Shown: positions 8,518-17,901 of the stretch, piece after piece
Numbering within the stretch: the first letter of the stretch is position 1
How the letters are laid out: every line of letters starts with the position of its first letter
Assembly (NCBI GenBank): GCA_900553185.1
Contig: USCT01000013.1
Location: 1 to 49,470, forward strand
Source: an uncultured Bacteroides sp.
GTDB lineage: Bacteria; Bacteroidota; Bacteroidia; Bacteroidales; Bacteroidaceae
Direction of reading: 5' to 3'
Length of the DNA: 49,470 nucleotides
Made by a program: the position numbers and the translations under genes
The notes under the pieces: model-generated
What the model was told of the DNA's origin: nothing
Database searches by the model: none
The model's input: the letters and a program-made list of their open reading frames with translations, nothing else

Positions 8518-11500
8518 ATGGCTTTTAGAAAAGATACTAAGATAAAGAGTAATTTCTCGAAGATTACGATCGGTCTGGCATCACCTGAAGAGATTCTGGA
8601 GAATTCTTATGGTGAAGTGCTGAAACCGGAAACCATCAACTACCGTACTTATAAACCTGAACGTGACGGTTTGTTCTGTGAGCGTATCTTCGGACCGGTA
8701 AAAGACTACGAGTGCCATTGTGGTAAATACAAACGCATCCGTTATAAAGGCATTGTATGTGACCGATGCGGTGTGGAAGTAACTGAAAAGAAGGTTCGCC
8801 GTGAACGTAGCGGACATATTCAGCTGGTAGTACCGGTAGCGCATATCTGGTATTTCCGTTCTTTGCCGAACAAGATTGGTTACCTGCTGGGCTTGCCGAC
8901 AAAGAAGCTTGATGCAATTATTTATTATGAACGTTATGTAGTCATCCAGCCGGGTGTAAAGGCTGAAGATGGCTTGAAGAAATATGACCTGTTGTCGGAA
9001 GAAGAATACCTGGAGGCACTGGATTCACTGCCTAAGGACAACCAGTTCCTGGAAGATTCTGATCCGAACAAGTTTATCGCAAAAATGGGTGCGGAAGCTA
9101 TTTATGACCTGCTGGTTGGCTTGGATCTGGATGCCTTGTCATACGAACTGCGTCATAAGGCAAACAGTGATTCATCGCAGCAGCGTAAGAACGAGGCGTT
9201 GAAACGTCTGCAGGTCGTTGAATCGTTCCGTGCTTCCAGAGGGCGTAACAAACCGGAATGGATGATTGTACGTATCGTACCGGTTATTCCTCCTGAATTA
9301 CGTCCGTTGGTTCCATTGGATGGTGGACGTTTTGCTACATCTGACCTGAACGATCTTTATCGTCGTGTGATTATCCGCAACAATCGTCTGAAACGTCTGA
9401 TTGAAATCAAGGCTCCTGAAGTGATCTTGCGTAATGAAAAACGTATGTTGCAGGAAGCTGTCGATTCCTTGTTCGATAATTCACGTAAATCGAGCGCTGT
9501 CAAGACAGACGCCAACCGTCCGTTGAAGTCTCTTTCTGATAGCTTGAAAGGTAAACAGGGACGTTTCCGTCAGAATTTGCTGGGTAAACGTGTTGACTAT
9601 TCTGCACGTTCGGTTATTGTTGTAGGTCCTGAGCTGAAGATGGGTGAATGTGGTATTCCGAAACTGATGGCTGCCGAACTTTACAAGCCGTTTATCATCC
9701 GTAAGCTGATAGAACGTGGTATTGTAAAGACTGTCAAGTCTGCCAAGAAGATTGTAGACCGCAAGGAACCCGTAATTTGGGATATTCTGGAACATGTAAT
9801 GAAGGGACATCCGGTATTGCTGAACCGTGCGCCGACTCTGCACCGTCTGGGTATTCAGGCGTTCCAGCCGAAGATGATCGAAGGAAAAGCTATTCAGTTG
9901 CACCCGTTGGCATGTACTGCATTTAATGCCGACTTCGACGGTGACCAGATGGCGGTACACTTGCCATTGAGCAATGAAGCCGTACTTGAGGCTCAAATGC
10001 TGATGTTGCAGTCACATAACATTCTGAATCCGGCTAACGGTGCACCTATTACCGTGCCTGCGCAGGATATGGTATTGGGATTGTATTACATTACCAAACT
10101 TCGTAAGGGAGCCAAGGGTGAAGGCCTGATTTTCTACGGACCGGAAGAAGCGCTTATCGCATACAATGAAGGTAAGGTAGATATTCATGCCATCATCAGT
10201 GTCCTGACAAATGACCTTGATGAAAACGGAAACATCGTTAAGAAGATGATCAAGGAAACATCTGTGGGTCGTATCATCGTCAATGAACTGGTTCCGGATG
10301 AATGTGGATATCTGAATACCATTATCTCTAAGAAATCTTTGCGTGATATCATCAGTGATGTTATCAAGACTGTCGGAGTAGCCCGTGCCTGCGAATTCCT
10401 GGATGGAATCAAGAACCTGGGTTACAAGAAAGCATTCGAAGGTGGTCTGTCATTCAACTTGGGTGACATCATTATCCCGAAAGAAAAGGAAGAGCTGGTA
10501 AAACGTGGTAACGAGGAGATTGAACAGATCATGATGAACTATAACATGGGTTTCATCACCGACAACGAACGTTATAACCAGGTAATTGATACTTGGACCC
10601 ACGTCAACAGTGACTTGTCTGACATCTTGTATAAGACAATTAAGAACGACGATCAGGGATTCAACTCAGTATTCATGATGCTGGATTCCGGAGCCCGTGG
10701 TTCTAAGGAGCAGATCCGTCAGTTGTCTGGTATGCGTGGTTTGATGGCGAAGCCGCAGAAAGCCGGTGCGGAAGGAGCACAGATCATTGAGAACCCGATC
10801 CTTTCTAACTTTAAGGAAGGTTTGTCAGTGTTGGAGTACTTTATTTCTACTCACGGTGCCCGTAAGGGTCTGGCCGATACCGCCTTGAAGACAGCCGATG
10901 CCGGATATCTGACTCGTCGTCTGGTCGATGTGTCTCACGATGTGATTATTAATGAAGAAGACTGCGGTACGCTGCGTGGACTTGTCTGCACAGCTTTGAA
11001 GAATAACGATGAAGTCATCGCAACTTTGTACGAACGTATTCTGGGCCGTGTGTCTGTACACGATATTATTCACCCTACTACAGGTAAACTGATTGTTGCT
11101 TCCGGTGAGGAAATAACAGAAGCTATTGCGGAAGAGATCGAAAAATCTCCGATTGAAAGCGTAGAAATCCGTTCAGTATTGACTTGTGAATCCAAGAAGG
11201 GGGTATGTGCCAAATGTTACGGACGTAACCTGGCAACAAGTCGCATGGTTCAGAAAGGTGAAGCTGTCGGCGTAATTGCTGCCCAGTCTATCGGTGAACC
11301 GGGTACTCAGTTGACTCTGCGTACATTCCACGCCGGAGGTATTGCTGGTAACATGGCTGCCAATGCAAGTATTGTTGCCAAGAATGATGCTCGTCTGGAA
11401 TTCGAAGAATTGCGTACCGTAGATGCGGTTGAAGAGACAGGCGAACCGGTTAAGATTGTAGTAGGACGTCTGGCTGAAGTCCGTTTTGTGGATGTAAACA

Positions 11501-12804
11501 CAGGTATTATCCTGTCTACTCACAACGTTCCTTATGGTTCTAAGTTGTATGCTTCTGATGGTGATGTTGTTGAAAAGGGTAAACTGATTGCCAAGTGGGA
11601 TCCGTTCAATGCCGTTATCGTAACCGAAGCAGCCGGTAAGATTGATTTCGAATCAGTGATTGAAAACGTTACTTATAAGGTGGAATCAGATGAAGCAACC
11701 GGTTTACGTGAAATCATCATTACGGAATCCAAGGATAAGAACAAGATTCCGTCACTTCATATTGTAGACGAGAACGGTGGTATTATCCGTACATATAACC
11801 TTCCGGTAGGAGGTCACGTAGTAGTGGAAGACAAACAGACCGTGAAGGCTGGTGATATTTTGGTTAAGATTCCGCGTGCCGTTGGTAAGGCGGGCGATAT
11901 CACCGGTGGTCTTCCTCGTGTTACCGAGCTGTTCGAAGCGCGTAATCCGTCTAACCCGGCAGTTGTATCGGAAATTGACGGTGAAGTAACCATGGGTAAG
12001 ATCAAGCGTGGTAACCGTGAGATCATTGTTACCTCTAAGACCGGTGATGTGAAGAAGTATCTGGTTGCTTTGTCCAAGCAGATACTGGTACAGGAAAACG
12101 ACTATGTACGTGCCGGTACTCCGTTGTCTGACGGTGCCATTACTCCTGCCGACATTCTGGCCATCAAGGGACCTACGGCTGTACAGGAATACATCGTTAA
12201 TGAAATCCAGGACGTATATCGTCTGCAGGGTGTGAAGATTAACGATAAGCACTTCGAAATCATCGTACGCCAGATGATGCGTAAGGTTCAGATTGATGAG
12301 CCGGGCGATACCCGATTCCTGGAACAGCAGGTGGTAGATCGTCTGGAGTTCAACGAAGAAAACGACCGTATCTGGGGTAAGAAAGTAGTTGTCGATGCAG
12401 GAGATTCTCAGAACCTCCAGCCGGGTCAGATTGTAACAGCCCGCAAGTTGCGTGATGAAAACAGTATGCTGAAACGTCGTGATATGAAACTGGTGGAAGT
12501 ACGTGATGCCGTTCCTGCTACTTCTACACAGATTCTGCAGGGTATCACCCGTGCTGCTTTGCAGACTTCCAGCTTCATGTCGGCTGCTTCTTTCCAGGAA
12601 ACAACGAAAGTCCTCAATGAAGCCGCTATTAACGGAAAAGTAGACCGTCTGGAAGGTATGAAGGAAAATGTGATTTGTGGTCACCTGATTCCTGCCGGTA
12701 CCGGACAGCGCGAGTTCGAAAAGATTGTAGTAGGCTCAAAGGAAGAATATGATCGCATTCTGGCCAATAAGAAGAATGTATTAGATTATAGTGAAGTAGA
12801 ATAA
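8518..12804 (+). CDS. rpoC: RNA polymerase beta' subunit
   Basis: 1428 residues. RpoC carries the catalytic magnesium. The N-terminal zinc ribbon is CHCGKYKRIRYKGIVCDRCG. The catalytic NADFDGD loop is at residues 470-476, with metal ligands D472, D474 and D476. The second zinc site (CESKKGVCAKCYGRNL) lies near residue 890. The trigger-loop/bridge region SIGEPGTQLTLRTFHAGG follows. It is transcribed with rpoB, and a terminator-like hairpin follows at 12823. Confidence 0.99.
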   Translation: MAFRKDTKIKSNFSKITIGLASPEEILENSYGEVLKPETINYRTYKPERDGLFCERIFGPVKDYECHCGKYKRIRYKGIVCDRCGVEVTEKKVRRERSGHIQLVVPVAHIWYFRSLPNKIGYLLGLPTKKLDAIIYYERYVVIQPGVKAEDGLKKYDLLSEEEYLEALDSLPKDNQFLEDSDPNKFIAKMGAEAIYDLLVGLDLDALSYELRHKANSDSSQQRKNEALKRLQVVESFRASRGRNKPEWMIVRIVPVIPPELRPLVPLDGGRFATSDLNDLYRRVIIRNNRLKRLIEIKAPEVILRNEKRMLQEAVDSLFDNSRKSSAVKTDANRPLKSLSDSLKGKQGRFRQNLLGKRVDYSARSVIVVGPELKMGECGIPKLMAAELYKPFIIRKLIERGIVKTVKSAKKIVDRKEPVIWDILEHVMKGHPVLLNRAPTLHRLGIQAFQPKMIEGKAIQLHPLACTAFNADFDGDQMAVHLPLSNEAVLEAQMLMLQSHNILNPANGAPITVPAQDMVLGLYYITKLRKGAKGEGLIFYGPEEALIAYNEGKVDIHAIISVLTNDLDENGNIVKKMIKETSVGRIIVNELVPDECGYLNTIISKKSLRDIISDVIKTVGVARACEFLDGIKNLGYKKAFEGGLSFNLGDIIIPKEKEELVKRGNEEIEQIMMNYNMGFITDNERYNQVIDTWTHVNSDLSDILYKTIKNDDQGFNSVFMMLDSGARGSKEQIRQLSGMRGLMAKPQKAGAEGAQIIENPILSNFKEGLSVLEYFISTHGARKGLADTALKTADAGYLTRRLVDVSHDVIINEEDCGTLRGLVCTALKNNDEVIATLYERILGRVSVHDIIHPTTGKLIVASGEEITEAIAEEIEKSPIESVEIRSVLTCESKKGVCAKCYGRNLATSRMVQKGEAVGVIAAQSIGEPGTQLTLRTFHAGGIAGNMAANASIVAKNDARLEFEELRTVDAVEETGEPVKIVVGRLAEVRFVDVNTGIILSTHNVPYGSKLYASDGDVVEKGKLIAKWDPFNAVIVTEAAGKIDFESVIENVTYKVESDEATGLREIIITESKDKNKIPSLHIVDENGGIIRTYNLPVGGHVVVEDKQTVKAGDILVKIPRAVGKAGDITGGLPRVTELFEARNPSNPAVVSEIDGEVTMGKIKRGNREIIVTSKTGDVKKYLVALSKQILVQENDYVRAGTPLSDGAITPADILAIKGPTAVQEYIVNEIQDVYRLQGVKINDKHFEIIVRQMMRKVQIDEPGDTRFLEQQVVDRLEFNEENDRIWGKKVVVDAGDSQNLQPGQIVTARKLRDENSMLKRRDMKLVEVRDAVPATSTQILQGITRAALQTSSFMSAASFQETTKVLNEAAINGKVDRLEGMKENVICGHLIPAGTGQREFEKIVVGSKEEYDRILANKKNVLDYSEVE

Positions 12805-12822
12805 GCCTTTTAGGTTAATGAT

Positions 12823-12888
12823 AGGTTGCCTTCATCTGTTTTTCTTGGTGTATCTCCGGGAAAACGGGATGGAGGCAACTTCTTTTTT
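12823..12888 (+). terminator. Terminator after rpoC
   Basis: A 13-bp stem (AGGTTGCCTTCAT with ATGGAGGCAACTT, with G-U pairs) encloses a ~33-nt loop containing a small CCG/CGG stem. A T-rich run (CTTTTTT) follows at 12882-12888. It ends the rpoBC transcript before the DUF3467 gene. Confidence 0.7.
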
Positions 12889-12952
12889 AGGGGTATCAGA
12901 AGAAATACAGACACTTTTTGGGGAATCTATTCGGTAGATTCATTTTTTTCTT

Positions 12953-12960
12953 TACTTTTG
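12953..12960 (+). promoter_or_regulatory. Candidate -7 element (TACTTTTG) for the DUF3467 gene
   Basis: TACTTTTG followed by C matches TAnnTTTG exactly and lies 48 bp before the ATG at 13009, downstream of the rpoC terminator. A TTTG -33 element at the right spacing is not seen, so the match rests on the -7 box and position. Confidence 0.45.
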
Positions 12961-13008
12961 CCTTCACATTATAAAATAACGTGTATTCATTCAAAATTTA
13001 AAATTATC

Positions 13009-13341
13009 ATGGAAAACGAAAACAACAATAATCAGCTTCAGATTGAGCTGAAAGACGAAGTGGCTCAGGGTACATACGCAAATTTGGCCATTATTACTCA
13101 TTCTACTTCAGAATTTATTATCGATTTCGTACGTATTATGCCGGGATTGCCAAAGGCTGGTGTACAGTCTCGTATTGTAATGACACCGGAACATGCAAAG
13201 CGTTTGATGTATGCTTTGCAAGATAACGTAAGCCGTTATGAGCAGGCAATGGGTACAATCCGTATGCCGGAAGAGATGCAGCAGCAGAATGGTAACAAAA
13301 CATTTGTTCCTCCATTGAGCGATTTCAAGGGTGAAGCATAA
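13009..13341 (+). CDS. DUF3467 family protein
   Basis: 110 residues, a small soluble protein of unknown function that resembles the DUF3467 family common in Bacteroidota. Characteristic stretches are GTYANLAIITHSTSEFIIDFVRIMPG and ARVVMTPEHAKRL-like sequence (here SRIVMTPEHAKRLMYAL), followed by a helical part. No signal peptide or membrane span is seen. The start at 13009 is preferred. An in-frame ATG at 12826 lies inside the rpoC terminator and would add a low-complexity leader. It has its own candidate promoter and terminator and sits between rpoC and rpsL, so a link to transcription or ribosome synthesis is possible but unproven. Confidence 0.88.
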   Translation: MENENNNNQLQIELKDEVAQGTYANLAIITHSTSEFIIDFVRIMPGLPKAGVQSRIVMTPEHAKRLMYALQDNVSRYEQAMGTIRMPEEMQQQNGNKTFVPPLSDFKGEA

Positions 13342-13361
13342 TTGTTGAAATCATACAAGAG

Positions 13362-13408
13362 AAATGTCCCGGTGGAAAGACTGTGTTCCGTCGGGACATT
13401 TTTGTTTG
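13362..13408 (+). terminator. Terminator after the DUF3467 gene
   Basis: AAATGTCCCGGTGGAA pairs with TTCCGTCGGGACATTT (16 bp with two G-U pairs) around an 8-nt loop. The run TTTTTGTTTG overlaps the end of the stem. It insulates the gene from the str group. Confidence 0.85.
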
Positions 13409-13559
13409 TAATCCTGTTAACTGGCGGGATATAATGGGTACTGGACAGAATTTATGGCTTGTTTTCACATCGCATGCTTTCGAATTGAAATACGAAAGAC
13501 AACAAAAAGGGCCTTTCCTTGAATTTTTCTGAAAACAATTTTTTTTATTGTACAAACAA

Positions 13560-13590
13560 TTTGTTTATTAAAAAGTTATTTGTAATTTTG
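13560..13590 (+). promoter_or_regulatory. Bacteroidetes-type promoter for rpsL-rpsG-fusA
   Basis: TTTG at 13560-13563 is separated by exactly 19 bp from TAATTTTG at 13583-13590. This matches both elements of the Bacteroides primary sigma consensus (TTTG, N19-21, TAnnTTTG). It is the best promoter match in the window. Transcription would begin near 13597, giving a ~70-nt leader before rpsL. Confidence 0.85.
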
Positions 13591-13669
13591 CAGCCCGAAA
13601 AGTATATTTTCGATTTAGGATTGGAAAAACAATAAACAATATATAATAATAAATTAAAAATCAAACAAA

Positions 13670-14077
13670 ATGCCTACTATTCAACAGTTAGTAAGAAAGG
13701 GAAGAACGGTTTTGGTTGAGAAAAGTAAATCTCCGGCGCTGGATTCATGTCCTCAGAGACGTGGCGTATGCGTTCGTGTTTACACTACAACTCCGAAAAA
13801 ACCGAACTCAGCAATGCGTAAAGTTGCTCGTGTGCGTCTGACAAACTCTAAGGAAGTGAACTCATATATTCCGGGAGAAGGACACAACTTGCAGGAACAC
13901 TCTATCGTATTGGTTCGTGGTGGTCGTGTAAAGGACCTTCCGGGTGTACGTTATCACATTGTTCGTGGTACATTGGATACAGCTGGTGTTGCTGGTCGTA
14001 CACAGAGACGTTCTAAATACGGTGCTAAACGCCCGAAACCAGGACAGGCCGCTCCTGCAGGAAAAGGTAAGAAATAA
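13670..14077 (+). CDS. rpsL: 30S ribosomal protein S12 (uS12)
   Basis: 135 residues. S12 sits at the decoding centre and affects accuracy. The PKKPNSA loop has K43 and K44, and the second loop GGRVKDLPGVRYH is intact. The sites classically mutated in streptomycin resistance are therefore wild type. The C-terminus is basic (RSKYGAKRPKPGQAAPAGKGKK). It is the first gene of the str group, behind the promoter at 13560-13590. Confidence 0.98.
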   Translation: MPTIQQLVRKGRTVLVEKSKSPALDSCPQRRGVCVRVYTTTPKKPNSAMRKVARVRLTNSKEVNSYIPGEGHNLQEHSIVLVRGGRVKDLPGVRYHIVRGTLDTAGVAGRTQRRSKYGAKRPKPGQAAPAGKGKK

Positions 14078-14226
14078 TCTTGGCTGAGTACAATCCTTAG
14101 ATTAAAAGACTTTTATTAATTCGTTTTGGTTTGTTGGAAAAAGCTTAAAGGTTGAGTAAATACCTCAGAGGAGGTGTTGAAGAAGACAAAGATGCAGCCC
14201 CAAACTAAACATTATTATCAAACAAA

Positions 14227-14703
14227 ATGAGAAAAGCAAAACCAAAAAAACGTGTGATCCTTCCGGATCCAGTATTCAACGATCAGAAGGTTTCTAAATT
14301 TGTTAACCATCTGATGTACGATGGAAAGAAGAATACTTCTTATGAAATCTTCTATAACGCGCTGAAAACAGTTGAAACCAAATTACCAGGTGAAGAAAAA
14401 TCAGCTTTGGATGTTTGGAAGAAAGCCTTAGAAAATGTAACTCCGCAGCTGGAAGTGAAATCTCGCCGTATCGGTGGTGCTACATTCCAGGTTCCTACTG
14501 AAATCCGTCCGGACCGTAAAGAGTCAATTTCAATGAAAAACTTGATTGCTTTCGCCCGTAAACGTGGTGGTAAGTCAATGGCCGATAAACTGGCTGCTGA
14601 AATTCTTGATGCATACAACGAGCAGGGTGGTGCTTTCAAACGTAAGGAAGATATGCACCGTATGGCAGAAGCTAACCGTGCTTTCGCTCACTTCAGATTC
14701 TAA
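14227..14703 (+). CDS. rpsG: 30S ribosomal protein S7 (uS7)
   Basis: 158 residues. S7 nucleates assembly of the 30S head and contacts E-site tRNA. Landmarks are MRKAKPKKR at the start, LMYDGKKNTSYEIFYNAL, the VPTEIRPDRKESISMKNL motif, and the helical C-terminus ending in AHFRF. The 149-nt gap from rpsL contains a short ACCTC/GAGGT hairpin at about 14162-14175. The equivalent gap in E. coli is where S7 represses its own mRNA; whether that holds here is unknown. Confidence 0.97.
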   Translation: MRKAKPKKRVILPDPVFNDQKVSKFVNHLMYDGKKNTSYEIFYNALKTVETKLPGEEKSALDVWKKALENVTPQLEVKSRRIGGATFQVPTEIRPDRKESISMKNLIAFARKRGGKSMADKLAAEILDAYNEQGGAFKRKEDMHRMAEANRAFAHFRF

Positions 14704-14733
14704 TCAAGTATAATTAATTAAGAAGGAATTAAA

Positions 14734-16851
14734 ATGGCTAAACATGATTTGCATTTGACTCGTAACATCGGTATCATGGCTCACATCGATGCTGGTAAAA
14801 CCACTACTTCAGAACGTATTCTGTATTATACTGGTTTAACTCACAAAATCGGTGAAGTTCATGATGGTGCTGCTACGATGGACTGGATGGAACAGGAGCA
14901 GGAACGTGGTATTACTATTACCTCTGCTGCTACAACCACTTATTGGAACTATGCAGGCCACAAGTATAAAATCAACTTGATTGATACTCCGGGACACGTG
15001 GACTTTACAGCTGAGGTAGAACGTTCACTGCGTGTATTGGATGGCGCTGTTGCTACATATTGTGCTGTGGGTGGTGTAGAACCTCAGTCTGAAACTGTAT
15101 GGCGTCAGGCTGATAAATACAATGTTCCGCGTATCGGTTATGTAAACAAAATGGACCGTTCTGGTGCAGACTTCTTCGAAGTAGTACGTCAGATGAAGGA
15201 CGTTTTGGGAGCTAATCCGTGTCCGGTTGTTATTCCTATCGGTGCTGAAGAAAACTTCAAGGGACTGGTTGACTTGATTAAGATGAAAGCTATTTACTGG
15301 CATGATGAGACCATGGGTGCTGACTATGAGATCGATGATATCCCTGCAAACCTGGTTGATGAAGCACAGGAATGGCGTGATAAGATGTTGGAGAAAGTCG
15401 CTGAGTTCGATGAAGCTCTGATGGAGAAATATTTTGAAGATCCTTCAACTATTACCGACGAAGAAATTCTGCGTGCATTGCGTGCTGGAACCCTGAAAAT
15501 GGAAATCGTTCCGATGCTGTGTGGCTCTTCATTCAAAAACAAAGGTGTACAGACATTGCTGGATTATGTATGTGCATTCTTGCCATCTCCGCTGGATACT
15601 CCGAATATTGTAGGTACAAACCCGACTACAGGTGCTGAAGAAGATCGTAAGCCGGATGAAGATGAAAAGACTGCAGCTTTGGCATTTAAGATTGCAACTG
15701 ACCCGTATGTAGGTCGTTTGACATTCTTCCGTGTATATTCCGGTAAGGTTGAATCCGGTTCATATATCTTTAATTCTCGTTCTGGTAAAAAAGAACGTGT
15801 TTCTCGTCTGTTCCAGATGCATTCTAACAAGCAGAATCCTGTAGAAGTGATCAGTGCAGGTGATATCGGTGCCGGTGTAGGTTTCAAGGATATCCGTACA
15901 GGTGATACGCTGTGTGATGAAACAGCTCCGATTGTTCTTGAATCAATGGATTTCCCGGAACCGGTTATTGGTATCGCTGTAGAGCCTAAGACTCAGAAAG
16001 ACTTGGATAAGCTGTCTAACGGTTTGGCTAAGTTGGCTGAAGAAGACCCGACATTTACTGTTAAGACTGACGAACAGACTGGTCAGACAGTTATTTCAGG
16101 TATGGGTGAGCTTCACTTGGATATCATTATCGATCGTTTGAAACGTGAATTCAAGGTAGAATGTAATCAGGGTCGTCCTCAGGTGAACTACAAGGAAGCC
16201 ATTACGAAGACTGTTGAATTACGTGAAGTTTACAAGAAACAGTCTGGTGGTCGTGGTAAATTTGCAGATATCATAGTTTCTGTAGGTCCGGTTGACGAAG
16301 ACTGGAAGCAGGGTGGTCTGCAGTTCATCGATGAAGTTAAGGGTGGTAACGTGCCTAAGGAATTTATTCCTTCTGTTCAGAAAGGTTTCCAGACTGCAAT
16401 GAAGAATGGTGTATTGGCAGGATTCCCTCTTGATTCTTTGAAGGTTGTTTTGAAAGATGGTTCATTCCATCCGGTAGACTCAGACCAGTTGTCATTTGAA
16501 ATCTGTGCGATCCAGGCTTATAAGAATGCTTGTGTAAAAGCAGGTCCGGTATTGATGGAGCCTATCATGAAGTTGGAAGTTGTTACTCCGGAAGAAAACA
16601 TGGGTGATGTAATCGGTGACTTGAACAAGCGTCGTGGCCAGGTTGAAGGTATGGAAACAAGCCGTTCCGGTGCCCGTATTGTAAAGGCAATGGTTCCGCT
16701 GGCAGAAATGTTCGGTTACGTAACAGCTTTGCGTACCATTACTTCAGGTCGTGCAACTTCATCTATGTCATACGATCACCACGCTCAGGTATCTTCTTCT
16801 ATCGCCAAGACTGTATTGGAAGAAGTTAAAGGCCGTGTTGATTTGGTATAA
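14734..16851 (+). CDS. fusA: Elongation factor G
   Basis: 705 residues. EF-G is the GTPase that drives ribosomal translocation and, with RRF, recycling. The P-loop AHIDAGKTT is at residues 16-24, with DTPGHVDF and NKMD following. The domain IV tip and the C-terminal TSGRATSSMSYDHH segment are canonical. It is the third gene of the str group. In E. coli tuf follows fusA; here tuf is 14 kb upstream and rpsJ follows instead. Confidence 0.98.
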   Translation: MAKHDLHLTRNIGIMAHIDAGKTTTSERILYYTGLTHKIGEVHDGAATMDWMEQEQERGITITSAATTTYWNYAGHKYKINLIDTPGHVDFTAEVERSLRVLDGAVATYCAVGGVEPQSETVWRQADKYNVPRIGYVNKMDRSGADFFEVVRQMKDVLGANPCPVVIPIGAEENFKGLVDLIKMKAIYWHDETMGADYEIDDIPANLVDEAQEWRDKMLEKVAEFDEALMEKYFEDPSTITDEEILRALRAGTLKMEIVPMLCGSSFKNKGVQTLLDYVCAFLPSPLDTPNIVGTNPTTGAEEDRKPDEDEKTAALAFKIATDPYVGRLTFFRVYSGKVESGSYIFNSRSGKKERVSRLFQMHSNKQNPVEVISAGDIGAGVGFKDIRTGDTLCDETAPIVLESMDFPEPVIGIAVEPKTQKDLDKLSNGLAKLAEEDPTFTVKTDEQTGQTVISGMGELHLDIIIDRLKREFKVECNQGRPQVNYKEAITKTVELREVYKKQSGGRGKFADIIVSVGPVDEDWKQGGLQFIDEVKGGNVPKEFIPSVQKGFQTAMKNGVLAGFPLDSLKVVLKDGSFHPVDSDQLSFEICAIQAYKNACVKAGPVLMEPIMKLEVVTPEENMGDVIGDLNKRRGQVEGMETSRSGARIVKAMVPLAEMFGYVTALRTITSGRATSSMSYDHHAQVSSSIAKTVLEEVKGRVDLV

Positions 16852-16887
16852 TACATTTGAAATTAAAATAAAAAGAGCTTGAAGTCG

Positions 16888-16919
16888 ATGGGGACAAGCG
16901 AATGACTCTTTGTCCCCAT
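16888..16919 (+). repeat. 10-bp inverted repeat between fusA and rpsJ
   Basis: ATGGGGACAA and TTGTCCCCAT form a perfect 10-bp stem around a 12-nt loop. Flanking GAAG (16881) and CTTC (16921) could extend it. No T-run follows, so it does not look like an intrinsic terminator. It may be an mRNA processing or stability element at the join of the str and S10 groups. Confidence 0.75.
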
Positions 16920-16956
16920 GCTTCGGCTATTATCAACTAAAAAACATAATAATTAA

Positions 16957-17262
16957 ATGAGTCAGAAAATCAGAATTAAACTGAAATCTTACGATCACAA
17001 CTTGGTAGACAAGTCAGCAGAAAAGATTGTAAGAACTGTGAAGGCTACAGGCGCTATCGTGAGCGGTCCGATTCCATTGCCAACTCACAAGCGTATTTTC
17101 ACTGTGAACCGTTCAACTTTTGTAAACAAGAAGTCTCGTGAACAGTTCGAGTTGTCTTCTTACAAGCGTTTGATTGACATCTACAGCTCAACTGCTAAGA
17201 CAGTGGATGCGTTGATGAAATTGGAATTGCCGAGTGGAGTAGAAGTAGAAATTAAAGTTTAA
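16957..17262 (+). CDS. rpsJ: 30S ribosomal protein S10 (uS10)
   Basis: 101 residues. S10 is a 30S head protein and, as NusE, an antitermination partner of NusB and NusG. Landmarks are IRIKLKSYDHNLVDKSA at the N-terminus and GPIPLPTHKRIFTV in the middle. It opens the S10 group directly after fusA (105-nt gap). Confidence 0.98.
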   Translation: MSQKIRIKLKSYDHNLVDKSAEKIVRTVKATGAIVSGPIPLPTHKRIFTVNRSTFVNKKSREQFELSSYKRLIDIYSSTAKTVDALMKLELPSGVEVEIKV

Positions 17263-17283
17263 TGAATTTAAAAATTAACTGAA

Positions 17284-17901
17284 ATGCCAGGATTATTAGG
17301 AAAGAAAATCGGAATGACATCCGTTTTCAGTGCTGATGGTAAGAATGTACCATGCACTGTTATCGAAGCTGGTCCTTGTGTAGTTACTCAGATCAAGAGT
17401 GTAGAAAAGGATGGTTATGCTGCAGTTCAGGTAGGTTTCCAGGACAAAAAGGAAAAGCATACTACCAAACCGTTGATGGGACACTTTAAAAAGGCTGGAG
17501 TAACTCCAAAGAGACACTTGGCCGAGTTCAAAGATTTCTCAGAAGAATTGAATTTAGGTGACACAATCACTGTAGAATTGTTCAACGACGCTGCATACGT
17601 AGACGTTATCGGTACTTCAAAAGGAAAAGGTTTCCAGGGTGTAGTAAAACGTCATGGATTTGGTGGTGTAGGTCAGACTACTCACGGTCAGCACAACCGT
17701 GCCCGTAAGCCGGGTTCTATCGGTGCTTGTTCTTATCCGGCCAAAGTATTCAAAGGAATGCGCATGGGCGGCCAGATGGGTGGTGACAGAGTAACTACTC
17801 ATAACTTACAGGTATTAAAGGTGATTCCTGAACACAACCTGCTTTTGATTAAGGGTTCTGTTCCGGGTTACAAAGGTTCAATCGTAATAATTGAGAAATA
17901 A
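17284..17901 (+). CDS. rplC: 50S ribosomal protein L3 (uL3)
   Basis: 205 residues. L3 is an early-assembly protein whose central extension reaches towards the peptidyl-transferase centre. Landmarks are GLLGKKIGMTSVF at the start and the extension motif GFGGVGQTTHGQHNRARKPGSIGACSYP. The stop TAA shares its last A with the rplD ATG, so the two are translationally coupled. Confidence 0.98.
   Translation: MPGLLGKKIGMTSVFSADGKNVPCTVIEAGPCVVTQIKSVEKDGYAAVQVGFQDKKEKHTTKPLMGHFKKAGVTPKRHLAEFKDFSEELNLGDTITVELFNDAAYVDVIGTSKGKGFQGVVKRHGFGGVGQTTHGQHNRARKPGSIGACSYPAKVFKGMRMGGQMGGDRVTTHNLQVLKVIPEHNLLLIKGSVPGYKGSIVIIEK

Larger units (their letters stand above)
13342..13669 (+). other. 328-bp intergenic region with terminator and str promoter
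   Basis: This gap holds the DUF3467 terminator (13362-13408) and the promoter for rpsL-rpsG-fusA (13560-13590). Between them (about 13410-13555) I see no gene or repeat. The predicted 5' leader of rpsL is about 70 nt and AT-rich. A - strand open frame across the terminator is judged a chance frame. Confidence 0.7.

Noticed and set aside
11752..12684. 310-codon open frame on the - strand opposite rpoC
   Set aside because: It is antisense to the certain rpoC coding sequence and shows no recognisable domains. Codon bias of the real gene keeps the opposite frame open.
12826..13008. Extended N-terminus for the DUF3467 protein
   Set aside because: The upstream ATG lies inside the rpoC terminator and the added sequence is unlike the family. 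The ATG at 13009 follows a suitable leader.
13325..13555. - strand open frame of 76 codons after the DUF3467 gene
   Set aside because: It spans the terminator hairpin and has no family resemblance.
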